Shown here piece by piece: positions 43,912 through 55,013 of a stretch of 64,000 nucleotides of DNA. The notes under the pieces are model-generated. The model did no database searches. It worked only from the letters and a program-made list of their open reading frames with translations, and was not told where the DNA came from. How positions within the stretch are numbered: the stretch's first letter is position 1; each line of letters opens with the position of its first letter. The DNA is from Colocasia esculenta (lineage: Eukaryota; Streptophyta; Magnoliopsida; Alismatales; Araceae), in NCBI GenBank assembly GCA_014218235.1, contig CM024766.1, positions 17,643,346 through 17,707,345 on the forward strand. The letters are read 5' to 3'. The position numbers and the translations under genes were made by a program.

Positions 43912-46432
43912 TGAACGCGCGCATTGTTGATTGTGCAATTCCGTTGTCTAGAGTTCCTTGCACATAGCAACAAGCTCACCTCCTCTAAACTGTCTCACAG
44001 ATTTAAAATAACAAAAAGGAACTAGCACAATGGTGAGAACAGGTCATTTCCACAGGGAGGCTGAATAAAGCTTGAATTAAAACTACTTTGACTTGAAATC
44101 TCTATTCTATCGACAATGCATTAAAATGAATGTATGAACAACACCGATCAAATCCCTCAAATGCTCAAATCTCTTCCCAGTAACACAACGATCTGAAATT
44201 GGAACTCCCCAAATCCCCTAAACATTCCGAACCAGAAAAGATGCAGAACAACTGGATCTAACTCTTTAACACACACACAACATGGTTACACAGAAGAATT
44301 AGGAAGTAAATGTCTCTTGTTCGTTCTTACTAAACGCAGAAGAAATAATAGAAAAAATTAACACTGAATTGAAATCTAAACACAGAAGAAATTAGAAACT
44401 GGAAAGCAGTAAACGCCACTGGATCCTCCACAGCAGCCCAAATCCTCCACAAATCTCAACATAACCAGATGCTGAACCAGAAAATTTTTCAAGAAAATGG
44501 CAAACTCTTTACAGCAGAAGAACAGAAGAAGGAAAATTCAGAAGAACAAGTATTAAACATCACTGGGTTGAATTATTCTAAGTATGGACGAAATGAAAAC
44601 TAAATGTAAACAACACCACTGGATCGGATTCCTCTAAACACAAGAGAAAATGGAAGAAACTTTCCCCCAATAGCTGAACAACCATCCCTCTGTTTTGCTG
44701 AAAGGAAGAATACAGAACAAAAATGGCAAAAAAAAAAATCTCAAACAAAGCAGAAGCAACACTCTCTTAGCTCTGATCTCTCGAAGAACAGTAAAGAACA
44801 GGAACTAAAGAAAACACCCAAAATTCCGAACTGGAGAAGTCCATCTCCCTCCTCTCTCTGCTGAAAAGAAAATACAGGAAGGAAATGGCAAAGCAACAAA
44901 ATTCTAAACTCCGAACCCCATGCTCTGCTTAATACAAGAAGAATTAGAAACTAAAAGAAAACTAAAAACAAGATGCCGAACTCCATAACCCTCTGCTCTG
45001 AGAAGTCTGGAAGAACAGAAAAGAACAGGAAATGCAGGAAAATAAACTAACAATTCTTAAAAACAATTTTAACTCGGGAACCTCTGCTCAACCATCCACC
45101 GATGGAAACCCAACATAAGTACAGAAGAAAAACAAACCAACAATTATGAACCAAAGAACCTCACATCTCTCACAGCTCTGCTCAAACAAAAGAGTACAGA
45201 AGAAAATTGCAGAAAGAAAGCCTAAAAATTCCCTCCAGCCGAACCCTCTCCTAAGAACTGGAAGAACAAGAAAGAACTAAAAAACTATTCTAAAAAAAAA
45301 CTACCCCCCCGAATCCCCCTGAGATGAGGACCTTGGGGCCCTTATATAGGCCTCTGCATCAGCTCCTCTTCCCGCCATCGCAGCATCCGCACGACCATCG
45401 CGCCACCAGGGCCAGCACAGCACCTGGGTTTCAGCCTCCAGCGCAAGCCAGCTCGCCACGCCTCCAGCAGGCCACTGCCCACTTGGACCGCCATGCCACA
45501 AGACCCAGCCCAGCCTGCGCCATCCGCCTCCACCATGGCGCCAGCAGCCCAGCCAGCAGCATCTCCAGGCGCCCCTGGTCCTGACCGCCTCCTGGCCACC
45601 TCAGCCGCGCCACACCCTGGCCCGCGCCGCACCGCCGCATGCGCCATCTCAGCACAGCCCCGCGCCCAGATCAGCACACCTTCAAATCGCCAAGCCATCC
45701 GCTGCTCACCTGCTGCGCACCGCCTTCCTGGGCCACAGCCGCGCCAGCCTCCATCGCACCCAGCAGCTGCTGCAGCACCTGGCCGCCCACGCCCGCGCCC
45801 ATCTCTCACCTGGCAGCACCGGACCGAGCCGCCATGCCCAGACCTGGACGCCCGAGCTCCTTAGCACCCTGGCCGCCTGCAGAACACCATCTGGCCGCTC
45901 CATCTGCCAGCAGATGCCCTCCCCAAGCTCTGGCCGCCTTCACACCCAAACCGCCTTTAACCTAAAGAAAGGAAAACATACTTTAAATTGAGTGGGGTTA
46001 GATGGGGGTATATAAGAAATCATTTTATTTATTTATTTAATAAGATTGTGATAATTGGGTGGGATGTTATTTATAGAAATTATTTGTTTATTTATTTACA
46101 AACTCAAATTTATCTATTATTAAAAAATTTATTTACAGAAATATTATTTACGACAGCAAAATATTTATTTACAAATATCTTTTTAATTTTCAAAGTGTAT
46201 TTGAGAAATGGAAAATGAATCTGATTAGTCAACTTGACTCGAAATCAATGACTTATTAAATGAAAATCCATCATGTATATTCTAACCCAAAAAAAAAATT
46301 TAACTAAAGTGCTCAAAATCTATTTATGGATAAAATTAAAATTAAAGTCAAATGGCACATTATTTATGGACAAAGACTATCTAAAATCAACTATATGTAT
46401 GATATTTAACGCAAAAATTTATGTAGTTATCA
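43912..46432 (-). mobile_element. Element G: probable solo LTR (2521 bp), minus orientation
   Basis: It begins TGAACGCGCG, ends GTAGTTATCA and is flanked by perfect 5-bp copies of AAGCT (43907-43911 and 46433-46437) inside the third gene of C. It has no gag, pol, primer site or polypurine tract, so it fits a solo LTR left by recombination between two LTRs. TATATAAG at 45342-45349 on the minus strand suggests transcription leftward. Composition is mosaic: A+T-rich 45960-46430, very G+C-rich 45350-45960, and A-rich 43950-45300. The family is not recognised. An LTR-like non-autonomous element is an alternative. Long frames in the G+C-rich part give only Ala/Pro/Arg-rich products. Confidence 0.8.
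45342..45349 (-). promoter_or_regulatory. TATA box of solo LTR G
   Basis: The minus strand reads CTATATAAG between a G+C-rich upstream block and an A-rich downstream block. It is the best promoter-like word in the element and sets its likely orientation. Confidence 0.5.
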
Positions 46433-46868
46433 AAGCTCAGGCCAGGGAAGGCAAACCAGCCATTTCTCCAACTACCTTCTTGGATATGAATTCCATTCAT
46501 CTTGTTAATGACCCTTTCAAAGTCTGGGAGGAAAGATACAAAGTATATGTGGCTATGCACAAGGTTCATAGAGACAACCACAATCACTATCCTATGACCA
46601 TGGACCAATTCCTCACCTGTGCCAGCTTTGGGACTCGTCGTTTCCTCAAAATGAGCATGGACAAGAATGCATATGCTGATCTTCTCTATCAGCACCTAGA
46701 TCTTCATCTCAAAAGGATGGCTTCCTCCATGGGACCATCCTACTCTTTGTCTTTTGGAGTTTTTAAAACTCATTTTGAAGAGCAGGAAGCACAGGCATGG
46801 GAAACCATTTCCCATATTGCCTCTCTTTTGTCCCTGCCTTCTATTTATCTGTACCACCTCAAAGTTAA
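46433..46868 (+). pseudogene. Third gene of element C, part 3 (C-terminus)
   Basis: After G the gene continues with AQAREGKPAISPTTFLDMNS, VWEERYKVYVAMHKV, MDQFLTCASFGTRRFL, LDLHLKRMASSMGPSYSLSFGVF and AQAWETISHIASLL, parallel to B 54386-54829. A one-base loss shifts the last codons, so the frame runs on past the TAA at 46866-46868 that matches the natural stop in B. No membrane anchor is seen. Confidence 0.7.
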
Positions 46869-46943
46869 TGAAAATTCCCTTGGTCGTCTGCCTCTCTCTT
46901 TTCTCTTCTTTCTTTGTCTCAGATTGTCTTTTTGCTCAATGAC

Positions 46944-46959
46944 AAAAAGGGGGAGAAAA
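46944..46959 (+). other. Upstream polypurine tract of element C
   Basis: AAAAAGGGGGAGAAAA lies about 110 bp before the LTR-adjacent tract and is nearly identical to it. B has the same pair. Repeated polypurine tracts are reported as a Sirevirus trait. Confidence 0.75.
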
Positions 46960-47055
46960 TTAGCATGTCTGAAATACATTCCAATAATTTGTCTTATCTT
47001 CAGACTGATTTCAGATATTTTTCATCCATGCTTATTGTTCAGTTTTTTCATCACC

Positions 47056-47069
47056 AAAAAGGGGGAGAT
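47056..47069 (+). other. Polypurine tract of element C next to 3' LTR
   Basis: AAAAAGGGGGAGAT ends directly before the TG of the 3' LTR. Confidence 0.9.
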
Positions 47070-49097
47070 TGCTGATCAGTCTGTCCCCATGTAATTTTAA
47101 TTAATTACATATGTATTTTGGTGATTAACAAAACTAAACCAGTTTTTATACATAATATCTAATGAATATTTCATAAGTCTTAAAGTACAAGAAAAATACC
47201 AAGGTCAATCAAGCCAATAAAGGTATGCATTACTACTCTGAAGCTTTAATCTTTTCAACAAGATATTTCTCTAAGTCCATATCGATTTCTGTTGAAATTC
47301 ATAATGATTTCCTTATAAGACCAAAAAGTCATGTTGTTTCAATCAAGTCGATGTCATAACGACTCTATAAGTTATCGCAACGATTTCTTTAGAAAGCGCA
47401 ACGACTTGCCTGTCATAACGACTCTATAAGTTATCGCAATGATTTCTTTAGAAAGCACAACGACTTGCCTGTCATAACGACTCTATAATTATCATAACGA
47501 TTTCTTTAGAACTCGCAACGACTTGCTTGTTGTAACGATTTCATAAGTTACCGTAACGATTTCTTTAGAACTCACAACGACTTGCCTGTCGTAACGATTT
47601 CATAAGTTACCGTAACGATTTCATTAGAACTCGCAACGACCTGCCTGTAGTAACGATTTCATAAGTTACCGTAACTATTTCTTTAAGAACTCACAATGAC
47701 TTGCTCGCTCATAACGATTTGCTTTGCACAAAGATTTCTTTAAGCGGTCACAACGATTTGCTCTCTATAATGACTTGTTAGTATTCACAACGACTTGATA
47801 AGTGTTCATAACGATTTGCTCTCTATAATGACTTGTTAGTTTTCATAACGACTTGATACGTGTTCATAACGATTTGCTCTCTATAATGACTTGTTAGTAT
47901 TCATAACGATTTGCTCATAATGACTTGTTAGTATTCATATATAAGTCATATAGACAACGACTTTACAGTTTATATCAACTTGTTTTTTATCTTATCTCTT
48001 GAAGCATTGACTAGTCAAACTCACACATATATCTATCTGTCACTCCTGCATTTATGAGTTCTGAACGTATCTCTGCATGAATGCAGACAATATCATCCAT
48101 TATTGTGCTTACTCTGTATACATCTTTTAAAATAAGCTATTTGGGATTGCTACTCTAGTGAATACTCACATCAACGTATACTAACAACAAGAGACAGTTT
48201 GAGTTGTCTAATATCTAGCATTTAATGTGTGCAGGGTCCTGAAGACTTTCTAGCATACAACGTTGGACCTATAGACGTCAGAAGACATTATCTCTTTGCA
48301 TGCTCAAATGGATAAAAGATAGTTGAAGTTTCCTAAATGTCAACCAGTCTCACGTCTATCAAACCAAGAGACAACGGATACTTCAACGACTGTATTTCAA
48401 ATAAGGTGATGTAAACTCAAAGACAGAAGAAAAAGAACCAACGAAGTAGAGAACAAGATCTTGTGTTAAAACATTCAAATTCTTCTGCAAGAAGTCCAGA
48501 GCCAAGAATCACTTTCCTCATCACCTTCAGCTCTTTTGCTCTCTGTGCTGTAATAGATTTTCTAAGAGAGCCCGTGTAGTTCTGAGAGTGTGCCTTGTTT
48601 AGATTCTTCCTCTCAGTGCTAGTTGCTTCAGATCTTGGCTTGTTAAAAGCTTGATCTAGGGGCTTGAATTCATTCAATTCTTTTTGAGTTGTTGTTCCCT
48701 TCGGGTGTGAAGGAAGACCTGGTGGTATCCAGGGTGTAGTTCCCTTCGGTTGTGAAGGAAGACCTGGTGAGGTATCCAAGGTGTTGTTGTTCCCTTCGGT
48801 TGTGAAGGAAGACCAGCTGAACTGGGTGTTGTTGTGTCCTTAGGGGGACTGTACCCTAGTTAGTGAAATCCTGAGTTGTTGCTCAGGGACTGGACGTAGG
48901 ACTCCTAAGGAGAGGAGGTCCGAACCAGGATAATTCTTGTGTTGTGTGATTGTCTTCTTTGTGTGTTTGATATTTAAACTAACAGTCACTAACCTCCTTC
49001 GAAGAACGTTTGTGTGAATATTTTTAGTTACAGGTATCTTGTAGATTATTTTAAAAGACTCATTCACCCCCCCTCTGGGCTCATCAACTGGGCAACA
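47070..49097 (+). repeat. 3' LTR of element C (2028 bp)
   Basis: It begins TGCTGATCAGTC (5' LTR: TGATGATCAGTC) and ends CAACTGGGCAACA, followed by GATCC. The repeat array at about 47340-47960 has fewer units than the 5' LTR. The rest matches closely, including the three-copy leader repeat. Confidence 0.95.
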
Positions 49098-50694
49098 GAT
49101 CCATCTGTTGGGGTAAGAACAAGAGGTAACAAGATATCCTGTGATTATTTAGTATTTGTTTCTCAAATAGAGCCGAGGACAGTCAATGAAGCTCTTGGTG
49201 ATGAATCTTGGATCTTGGCCATGCAAGATGAACTAAATCAGTTCAAGAGAAACCAAGTATGGTCACTTGTTCCTAGACCATCAAACCATCCATTTATTGG
49301 CACCAAATGGGTGTTCAGAAACAAATTGGATGAGGCTGGTGTGATCTTAAGAAACAAGGCCAGACTGGTAGCTCAAGGCTATTCCCAAGAGGAAGGCATA
49401 GATTTTGATGAAACCTATGCACCTGTAGCTAGACTTGAGGCTATTAGAATATTACTTGCATATGCATCAGCATTAGACTTAAAATTATTTCAAATGGATG
49501 TCAAATCTGCATTCTTAAATGGTTTTATAAAAGAGGAAGTTTATGTGGAACAACCCCCGGGTTTTGATGACACAGAATTTCCTAATCATGTTTTCAAACA
49601 TCATAAAGCTTTATATGGATTAAAGCAAGCACCTAGGGCCTGGTATGAAAGGCTTAGTTCTTTTCTTCTAAACCATGGTTTCAGTAGAGGTCAAGTAGAT
49701 AGCACTCTGTTTGTAAAATCAAAAGTTAAAAGCATACTACTTGTACAGATTTATGTAGATGATATTATCTTTGGATCTACTGATGAATCCCATTGCAAGT
49801 ATTTTGAAAAAGTTGATGCAGGGAGAATTTGAGATGAGCATGATGGGAGAGCTCAATTATTTCCTTGGACTACAAATCAAGCAAGGAAAAGAAGGAACTC
49901 ACATCTTCCAAGCAAAGTACACAAAAGAACTCTTGAAGAAATTTGGATTCGATAATGCCAAGCCACTGTCAACACCAATGAGTACATCAACAAGGATGGA
50001 CAGTGACAAAGATGGTAAGAAAGTAGATCAAAAGATCTACAGAGGTATGATAGATTCACTGCTTTATTTAACAGCTAGTAGACCCGATATTCTATTTAGT
50101 GTATGCATGTGTGCTAGGTATCAAGCAAATCCTAGAGAATCACATTTAATCTCTGTGAAAAGAATATTTAGATATTTAGCTAGAACTCATGATTTAGGTC
50201 TGTGGTATCCAAAATCTTGTGAAATTAATTTAGTAGGATACTCTGATGCTGACTATGCTAGATGTAAAGTAGATAGAAAAAGCACCAGTGGTTGTTGTCA
50301 ATTTCTTGCAGGGTGTTTGATATCGTGGTCATTAAAGAAACAAAATTCAGTGGCACTGTCTATAGCTGAAGCTGAGTACGTGGCTGCTGGAAGTTGCTGT
50401 ACACAACTCCTATGGATAAAGCAACAACTTGAAGATTTTGGATTAAATATCAAATCGATTCCACTATTGTGTGACAACACCAGTGCTATCAATCTCACCA
50501 AAAATCCAGTCCAACATTCAAGGACCAAGCATATTGAGGTTAGATATCATTTCATTCGTGATCATGCTGCAAATGATAATATTGAAATATCCTTTATTGA
50601 TATAAACGGTCAGTTAGCAGACATTTTCACAAAAGCCTTACCTGAAGAGAGATCCACATCTCTTAGAAGGGAATTGGGCATGTGTAATTTGTGA
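49098..50694 (+). pseudogene. pol: Copia pol of element B, part 2 (reverse transcriptase and RNase H)
   Basis: The frame picks up at GATCC with SVGVRTRGNK, then RT (GTKWVFRNKLDEAG, KARLVAQGYSQEEG, QMDVKSAFLNG, LYGLKQAPRAWYERL, YVDDIIFGS at about 49755-49781). An extra A in an A-run near 49810 shifts the frame. It continues as RT thumb and RNase H (YSDADYARCKVDRKSTSG, AEAEYVAAGS, DNTSAINLTKN, HIEVRYHFIRD) to the stop at 50692-50694. Apart from the one-base insertion this half is intact. Confidence 0.92.
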
Positions 50695-51090
50695 AAATAT
50701 TTCTGTTTAAAACTGACATATAAATTTTTAGAATTAAGTAAATTTTTCCCTCCATGGATTTAAGCAAAAGAAATTCAAATTATCTTTCCTGGCCGCTCTT
50801 TTATTAAAGTCGGTTTGAATAGTCAAACTTTTTTGTCGATTTCTGCCGCCTTTTGGCACCTCACTTTCCACAAAGCATTTATTTAATTACAAAAATTGAT
50901 GTGGGAACGTTTCATCTCCTATCTTCTACCTTTTTCCCACTTTCGTCTGGTTGCCTAAGCCGATGCCCTAATGATTCGGACATCGACTCTCTGAGTTTGA
51001 AGCTCTTCTCTCCTTCCTGCGACAAATTTCTTGAGGGCTTTCACTCCTTCTTCCTTCTCAACCCTCCAGAAACACTGTTCACCTGAATCC
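50695..51090. other. Spacer between pol and third gene of B
   Basis: This 396-bp A+T-rich stretch is homologous to the spacer of C. No gene is seen. Confidence 0.5.
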
Positions 51091-54000
51091 ATGGCCGCAT
51101 CCGTCATCTCCGGAAGTCTTGGGGGCTACGGCGCTGAGTTCCTTACTCCTGAGCAGCAGGAGAGGTTCACGTTTGTGAAGACCAAGGTTTGTGGGAACAA
51201 GGCAGTGGATGTAGCTGATCTCGAGAAGAACGACATGCACAGTGTAGTGGCAGCAATGAGTAGGATGCAGTGGATGGGAATCACCACCTTCTCCGAGGTA
51301 AGCTATCCAGACCTCGTGAAGGCTTTTTATGTATGCTTAAGATCAAGGCAGACGGGTCTCTGGTTTCATCTGTCAAGGGAAACCAGATTAAAATAGATCA
51401 TGAGTTATTGCATTTGTTGTTTGGAGTGAAGACATCCGGGCACAGTAGGGTTCACACCGTGGATGCCCAAGCTAAAGGTCTTGGCATTGTAGGACCAGGG
51501 TTCAGACTGAGAGATGGTAAACTAGATATTAATCAGTTGAATGCTTTCAACTGCCTCCTTCATTTCATAGTTTGTCAGATTTTGGTTCCTAGAAGTGCAA
51601 CATTCTCCACTTGTACCAAAGCAGACTCGGATATGATGTTCTGGGCCATACAGAACAAGGACATCAACATGGCCGAAGTAATGTTTGAGAGGATGAAGTT
51701 TGCCCGTGATCAGATTTGGGATACAAAGAGCAAGCTTAATGTCTCTTTGTCCTATGCCCATTTGCTTACCAAGATCTTCAAACACTTTGGTGTTGATCTA
51801 TATGGGGCAGTAGTTGAAAAGATGGGCCAAGCAATTAGGTCCAGAAATCTGAGGAAGAGTGGATTCTCAGTTGTTGGTGAAATTTGGTCTAAGACCTCTG
51901 TGGCAGAGGGAGAGGCCATTATAGGGGATATTCCAGATATTCAGGAAGAAGTGCCAGAAGCATCAGCAGAACCAGCAACAGTAGCATCAGCAGCAGAAGT
52001 TGAGCCAGCAGTTGTTGTATCAGCAGTTCAAGAGGCAGCAGGACCATCTGAACTGGCAGCTCAAGTAGCAGGGACAACAGAGCTAGCAGGGTCACCTGTA
52101 GTGGCAGTTGAATCTCAACCTCCAGAAGCATCAGTAGGAGAAGCAGTGGTAGGTGCAGCAGATCCTTTGGCCACCTCCATTGTTGCCTCTATCCTTAGAG
52201 AGGTGTTGGATTCTATTCATTCCACCCCAGTCACTCCAGAGGCTGGTGGAAATCTAGAGGAAGAGGTTGTGGCATCAGGCCACATTGAGGAATCAATTGC
52301 AGCAGAAGTCATTCAGGAGTAGCAAACAGTTGCTCCAGAAGATGTCTTGATGGAAGATGCTTCTATTCAGGGGGAGCAGCCTTGTGAAAGATAAGAGGTC
52401 ACAGAAGAAGCAGCACACACTGATATGCCTATGGGCAGTGTGCCTGCTGAAGGAGTCTTTTCCAGTTCACAAGATGATGGCACTCAGGGGGAGGAACATG
52501 ACAATCCCCCAGGTAATGATCCTAGAGATGGGGAGACAGCCAGCGCCTCAGAATCAAATGATGATCAGCAGCCTCCAGCTTCAGAGGCAAGGCAGAAAGG
52601 AAAAGAAATGGTTTCCGGAGTTCCACTCTTAGCAGATACTCCTTTTGAGAGGCAGGTGAAACAGAGAATAGTCATAAATTTGAAGCCTGTCATTGAGAGA
52701 TTGGATGCTCAAGGTACAATCTTATGCTCACTTCAATCAGATGTTAATTCCATTTTCATGAGCCAAGCTTCATCTTCCAAATAGATTTCAAGTATCAGAA
52801 ATGCCATGAAATGGTTCAACAAAGAGATGGGCAGCATGAAGACAATGCTCTCTGAGATTCTGAAGGTGGTTGGAGCTCAAGTTCCTCCTCCTCCTCCACC
52901 TCCTGCAGCTCAAGTTCCAGAATCAGGGCCATCAGTTCCAGTGTCCGGGCCATCAGGGCCAGCACCAACAGCAGCAACAGCAGCAGCAGAGGGAGAGGTC
53001 AATGAGCAAGGGCCATCTGGGCCAGCTGAGAAGGTGTCAGGGCCATCGGGGCCATTGGAGTCTGAACCTGTGCAGAGTTTGGCTGAAGAAGAAGTTTTGG
53101 TTCCTGAGCCCCCAGCTCCCACTTCTTCCCAAACCCCAGTTCCTCCATCCCCACCTTCATCCTCCACAGCACCTCCTGCTCCACAGACATTCAAGAAACC
53201 TCAACCTAGACCCATCTCCTCACCAACACCCTTTCCCTCTCAATCCACCTCCTCTCCTGCCTCCTCTACTCATATTCTTCCACCTCCACCTATCTTTGAG
53301 GTCCCTCCAGCATCCTCTGTTGGAGCCTCATCTTCCTCTGGTCCCTCCCTTGGACCAGATGTTGACATTCATTCTACTTCTGACTCCCTCCTTCATCCTT
53401 CTCCTCCACCCTCTTTCATCACTATAATCCCTGAAAGAGCTCAACTTGACTCTCCCTTTATTGAAAAAGTAAAGGATGAGTTTGAGGAAGCCATTCTCAG
53501 GACAGTCCTGAAAGTAGGGGATCACATCCATAAGGCAGACTCTTCTAGTTGTGCCCCTAAAAAGAGAAAAATTTCTTCCTCTTTAGCTATTGTTTCAGAA
53601 CCTAGATATTCTCCTCTGTGGTTCTCTCTCACAGTGGACAACAGAAGTAAACCATTTTATAGAGAGTACCTTCAGAAGGTTGTTTTTGCTACCATTGTAA
53701 ACCTTCCATTTCTTAACCTTTCTGACCACCTCAATGTTGTTTTACCCTTCTCTCCTCTCACCAAAACAGAGAAATCCAAAATCTTCTATGTTGCTCACTC
53801 TAAAACAGAAGAGCAGTGGGGCAAAGGGCATAAAGAGCTGTTCAAGAAATATCTTCTTGCCAAGTCTGCCAGATTCCCTCCAAGGAACCATTCCCTGACC
53901 CTCTCAGAATGGTTCCGGATCCACCACAAGGATTGTTGGGGGTCCTTCATCTAAAAGGAAATCAAGATGGTCAGATACTTTCTTCTGTTCAACAACTATC

Positions 54001-54829
54001 GATATGTCCATCGACTTCCTAAAGTTCAGCTAAATCAGTTTAAGCAGGCCATCAAAGTTCTAAATCCGGGCATTGCCCACACTAAAGCTGTTCAGGTAGA
54101 CTTTGCTACCCTCCAAGTGCCTGATGAGATCCTTCTGCCTCAGATCCATTTCCTTGTAATGGAATCCTCTGTTGGGTCTATTATCTTTGAGCGTTTTTCT
54201 AGAGTGATGGGAAGAATCAAGGTACAGAAAAGCTTCCTGATTGCATTTCACAGATTTCTCTTCAGAGAATATCACCAGGGCCATTCAGTGCTGAAGTTCT
54301 AGCCCCTATCCTGTCAGAATGTGAGAGGTTGACACCCTCAGAATAGACTAGACATTATCCCTTATCTGCTCAGCAATTATCTGATTTGAATGAAGCTCAA
54401 TCCAGAGAAGGAAAACCTACTGTTTCTCCTGCCACATTCTTGGACATGAACTCCATTAACCTTGTGAGTAATCCCCTCAAAGTTTGGGAGGAAAGATACA
54501 AGGTGTATGTAGCTCTACGCCAAGCTCTAAAAGAGAAACAAAATTTCTATCCTGTGTCCATGGATCAGTTCCTTACTTGTGCCAGCTTTGGAACTGTTCA
54601 CTTCCTCAAGCTGACCATGGATAAGGATTCTTATGTTGATCTCCTCTACAAGCAGCTCAAGCTTCATCTCCAAAGGATGGCTCCCTCCATGGGACCAGCC
54701 TACTCTTTATCCTTTGGCGTCTTTAAATTGTATTTTGAAGAGCAGGAAGAATAGGCATGGGAAACCATTTCTCACTTTGCCTCTCTTTTGTCTCCTGCTT
54801 ACTATTTATCTGTACCTCCACAGTCTTAA
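51091..54829 (+). pseudogene. Third (post-pol) gene of element B, full extent, decayed
   Basis: This copy shows the whole gene without insertions: ATG at 51091, end at TAA 54827-54829, about 1240 codons. Layout: conserved N-terminal domain (about residues 1-270), acidic Ala/Val/Glu-rich linker, helical segment (VINLKPVIERLDAQGTILCS), proline-rich region with GPSGP words (about 52915-53075), PPAPQTFKKP, Pro/Ser run, Lys-rich KKRK patch, and C-terminal domain (PLWFSLTVDN...SLSFGVF). Breaks: frameshift near 51345; stops at 52320, 52392, 52782, 53952, 54343 and 54752; frameshift near 54283. The position matches the env-like gene of SIRE1-type elements, but no signal peptide or membrane helix is seen. 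A basic patch and proline-rich middle suggest an intracellular protein; function unknown. Confidence 0.75.
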
Positions 54830-54905
54830 TGAAATATCTTTGTTTGTGTGCTCCTATATCTTTTCTCTTCATTCGTTGTCTCAGATTATCTTTTTGCTTA
54901 CTGGC

Positions 54906-54921
54906 AAAAAGGGGGAGAAAA
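54906..54921 (+). other. Upstream polypurine tract of element B
   Basis: AAAAAGGGGGAGAAAA is the first of two tracts about 95 bp apart, as in C. Confidence 0.75.
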
Positions 54922-54999
54922 TACTTAGCATGTCTGAAATACATTTTGCAAATGTTTAGATATTTTTAGCCATGCTTATTGTTAAATTTTGTCATCACC

Positions 55000-55013
55000 A
55001 AAAAGGGGGAGAT
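55000..55013 (+). other. Polypurine tract of element B next to 3' LTR
   Basis: AAAAAGGGGGAGAT ends directly before the 3' LTR. Confidence 0.9.

Larger units (their letters stand above)
24794..49097 (+). mobile_element. Element C: Sirevirus-type Ty1/copia nested in B, interrupted by D and G
   Basis: LTRs lie at 24794-26855 and 47070-49097. The flanking GATCC at 24789-24793 and 49098-49102 is a perfect 5-bp target duplication inside the pol gene of B. C has the same gene order and close sequence similarity to B but its own LTR version. Without D and G it is about 13.4 kb. LTR divergence is about 2 % by eye over the unique parts. Gag and pol carry stops at CAG, CAA or CGA codons, so C is not autonomous. 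Confidence 0.95.

Noticed and set aside
45342..45864. Overlapping Ala/Pro/Arg-rich open frames on both strands in element G
   Set aside because: High G+C content removes stop codons in all frames. No motif or consistent codon bias, and the region lies in an LTR.
24794..49097. Treating all four TGATGATCAGTC LTRs as one family with two tandem elements
   Set aside because: LTR pairs sort clearly as 19176/55014 and 24794/47070 by sequence, and target duplications and frame continuity prove nesting.
51091..54829. Calling the third gene an envelope gene
   Set aside because: Only its position supports this. No signal peptide, cleavage site or transmembrane helix was found, so I left the function open.
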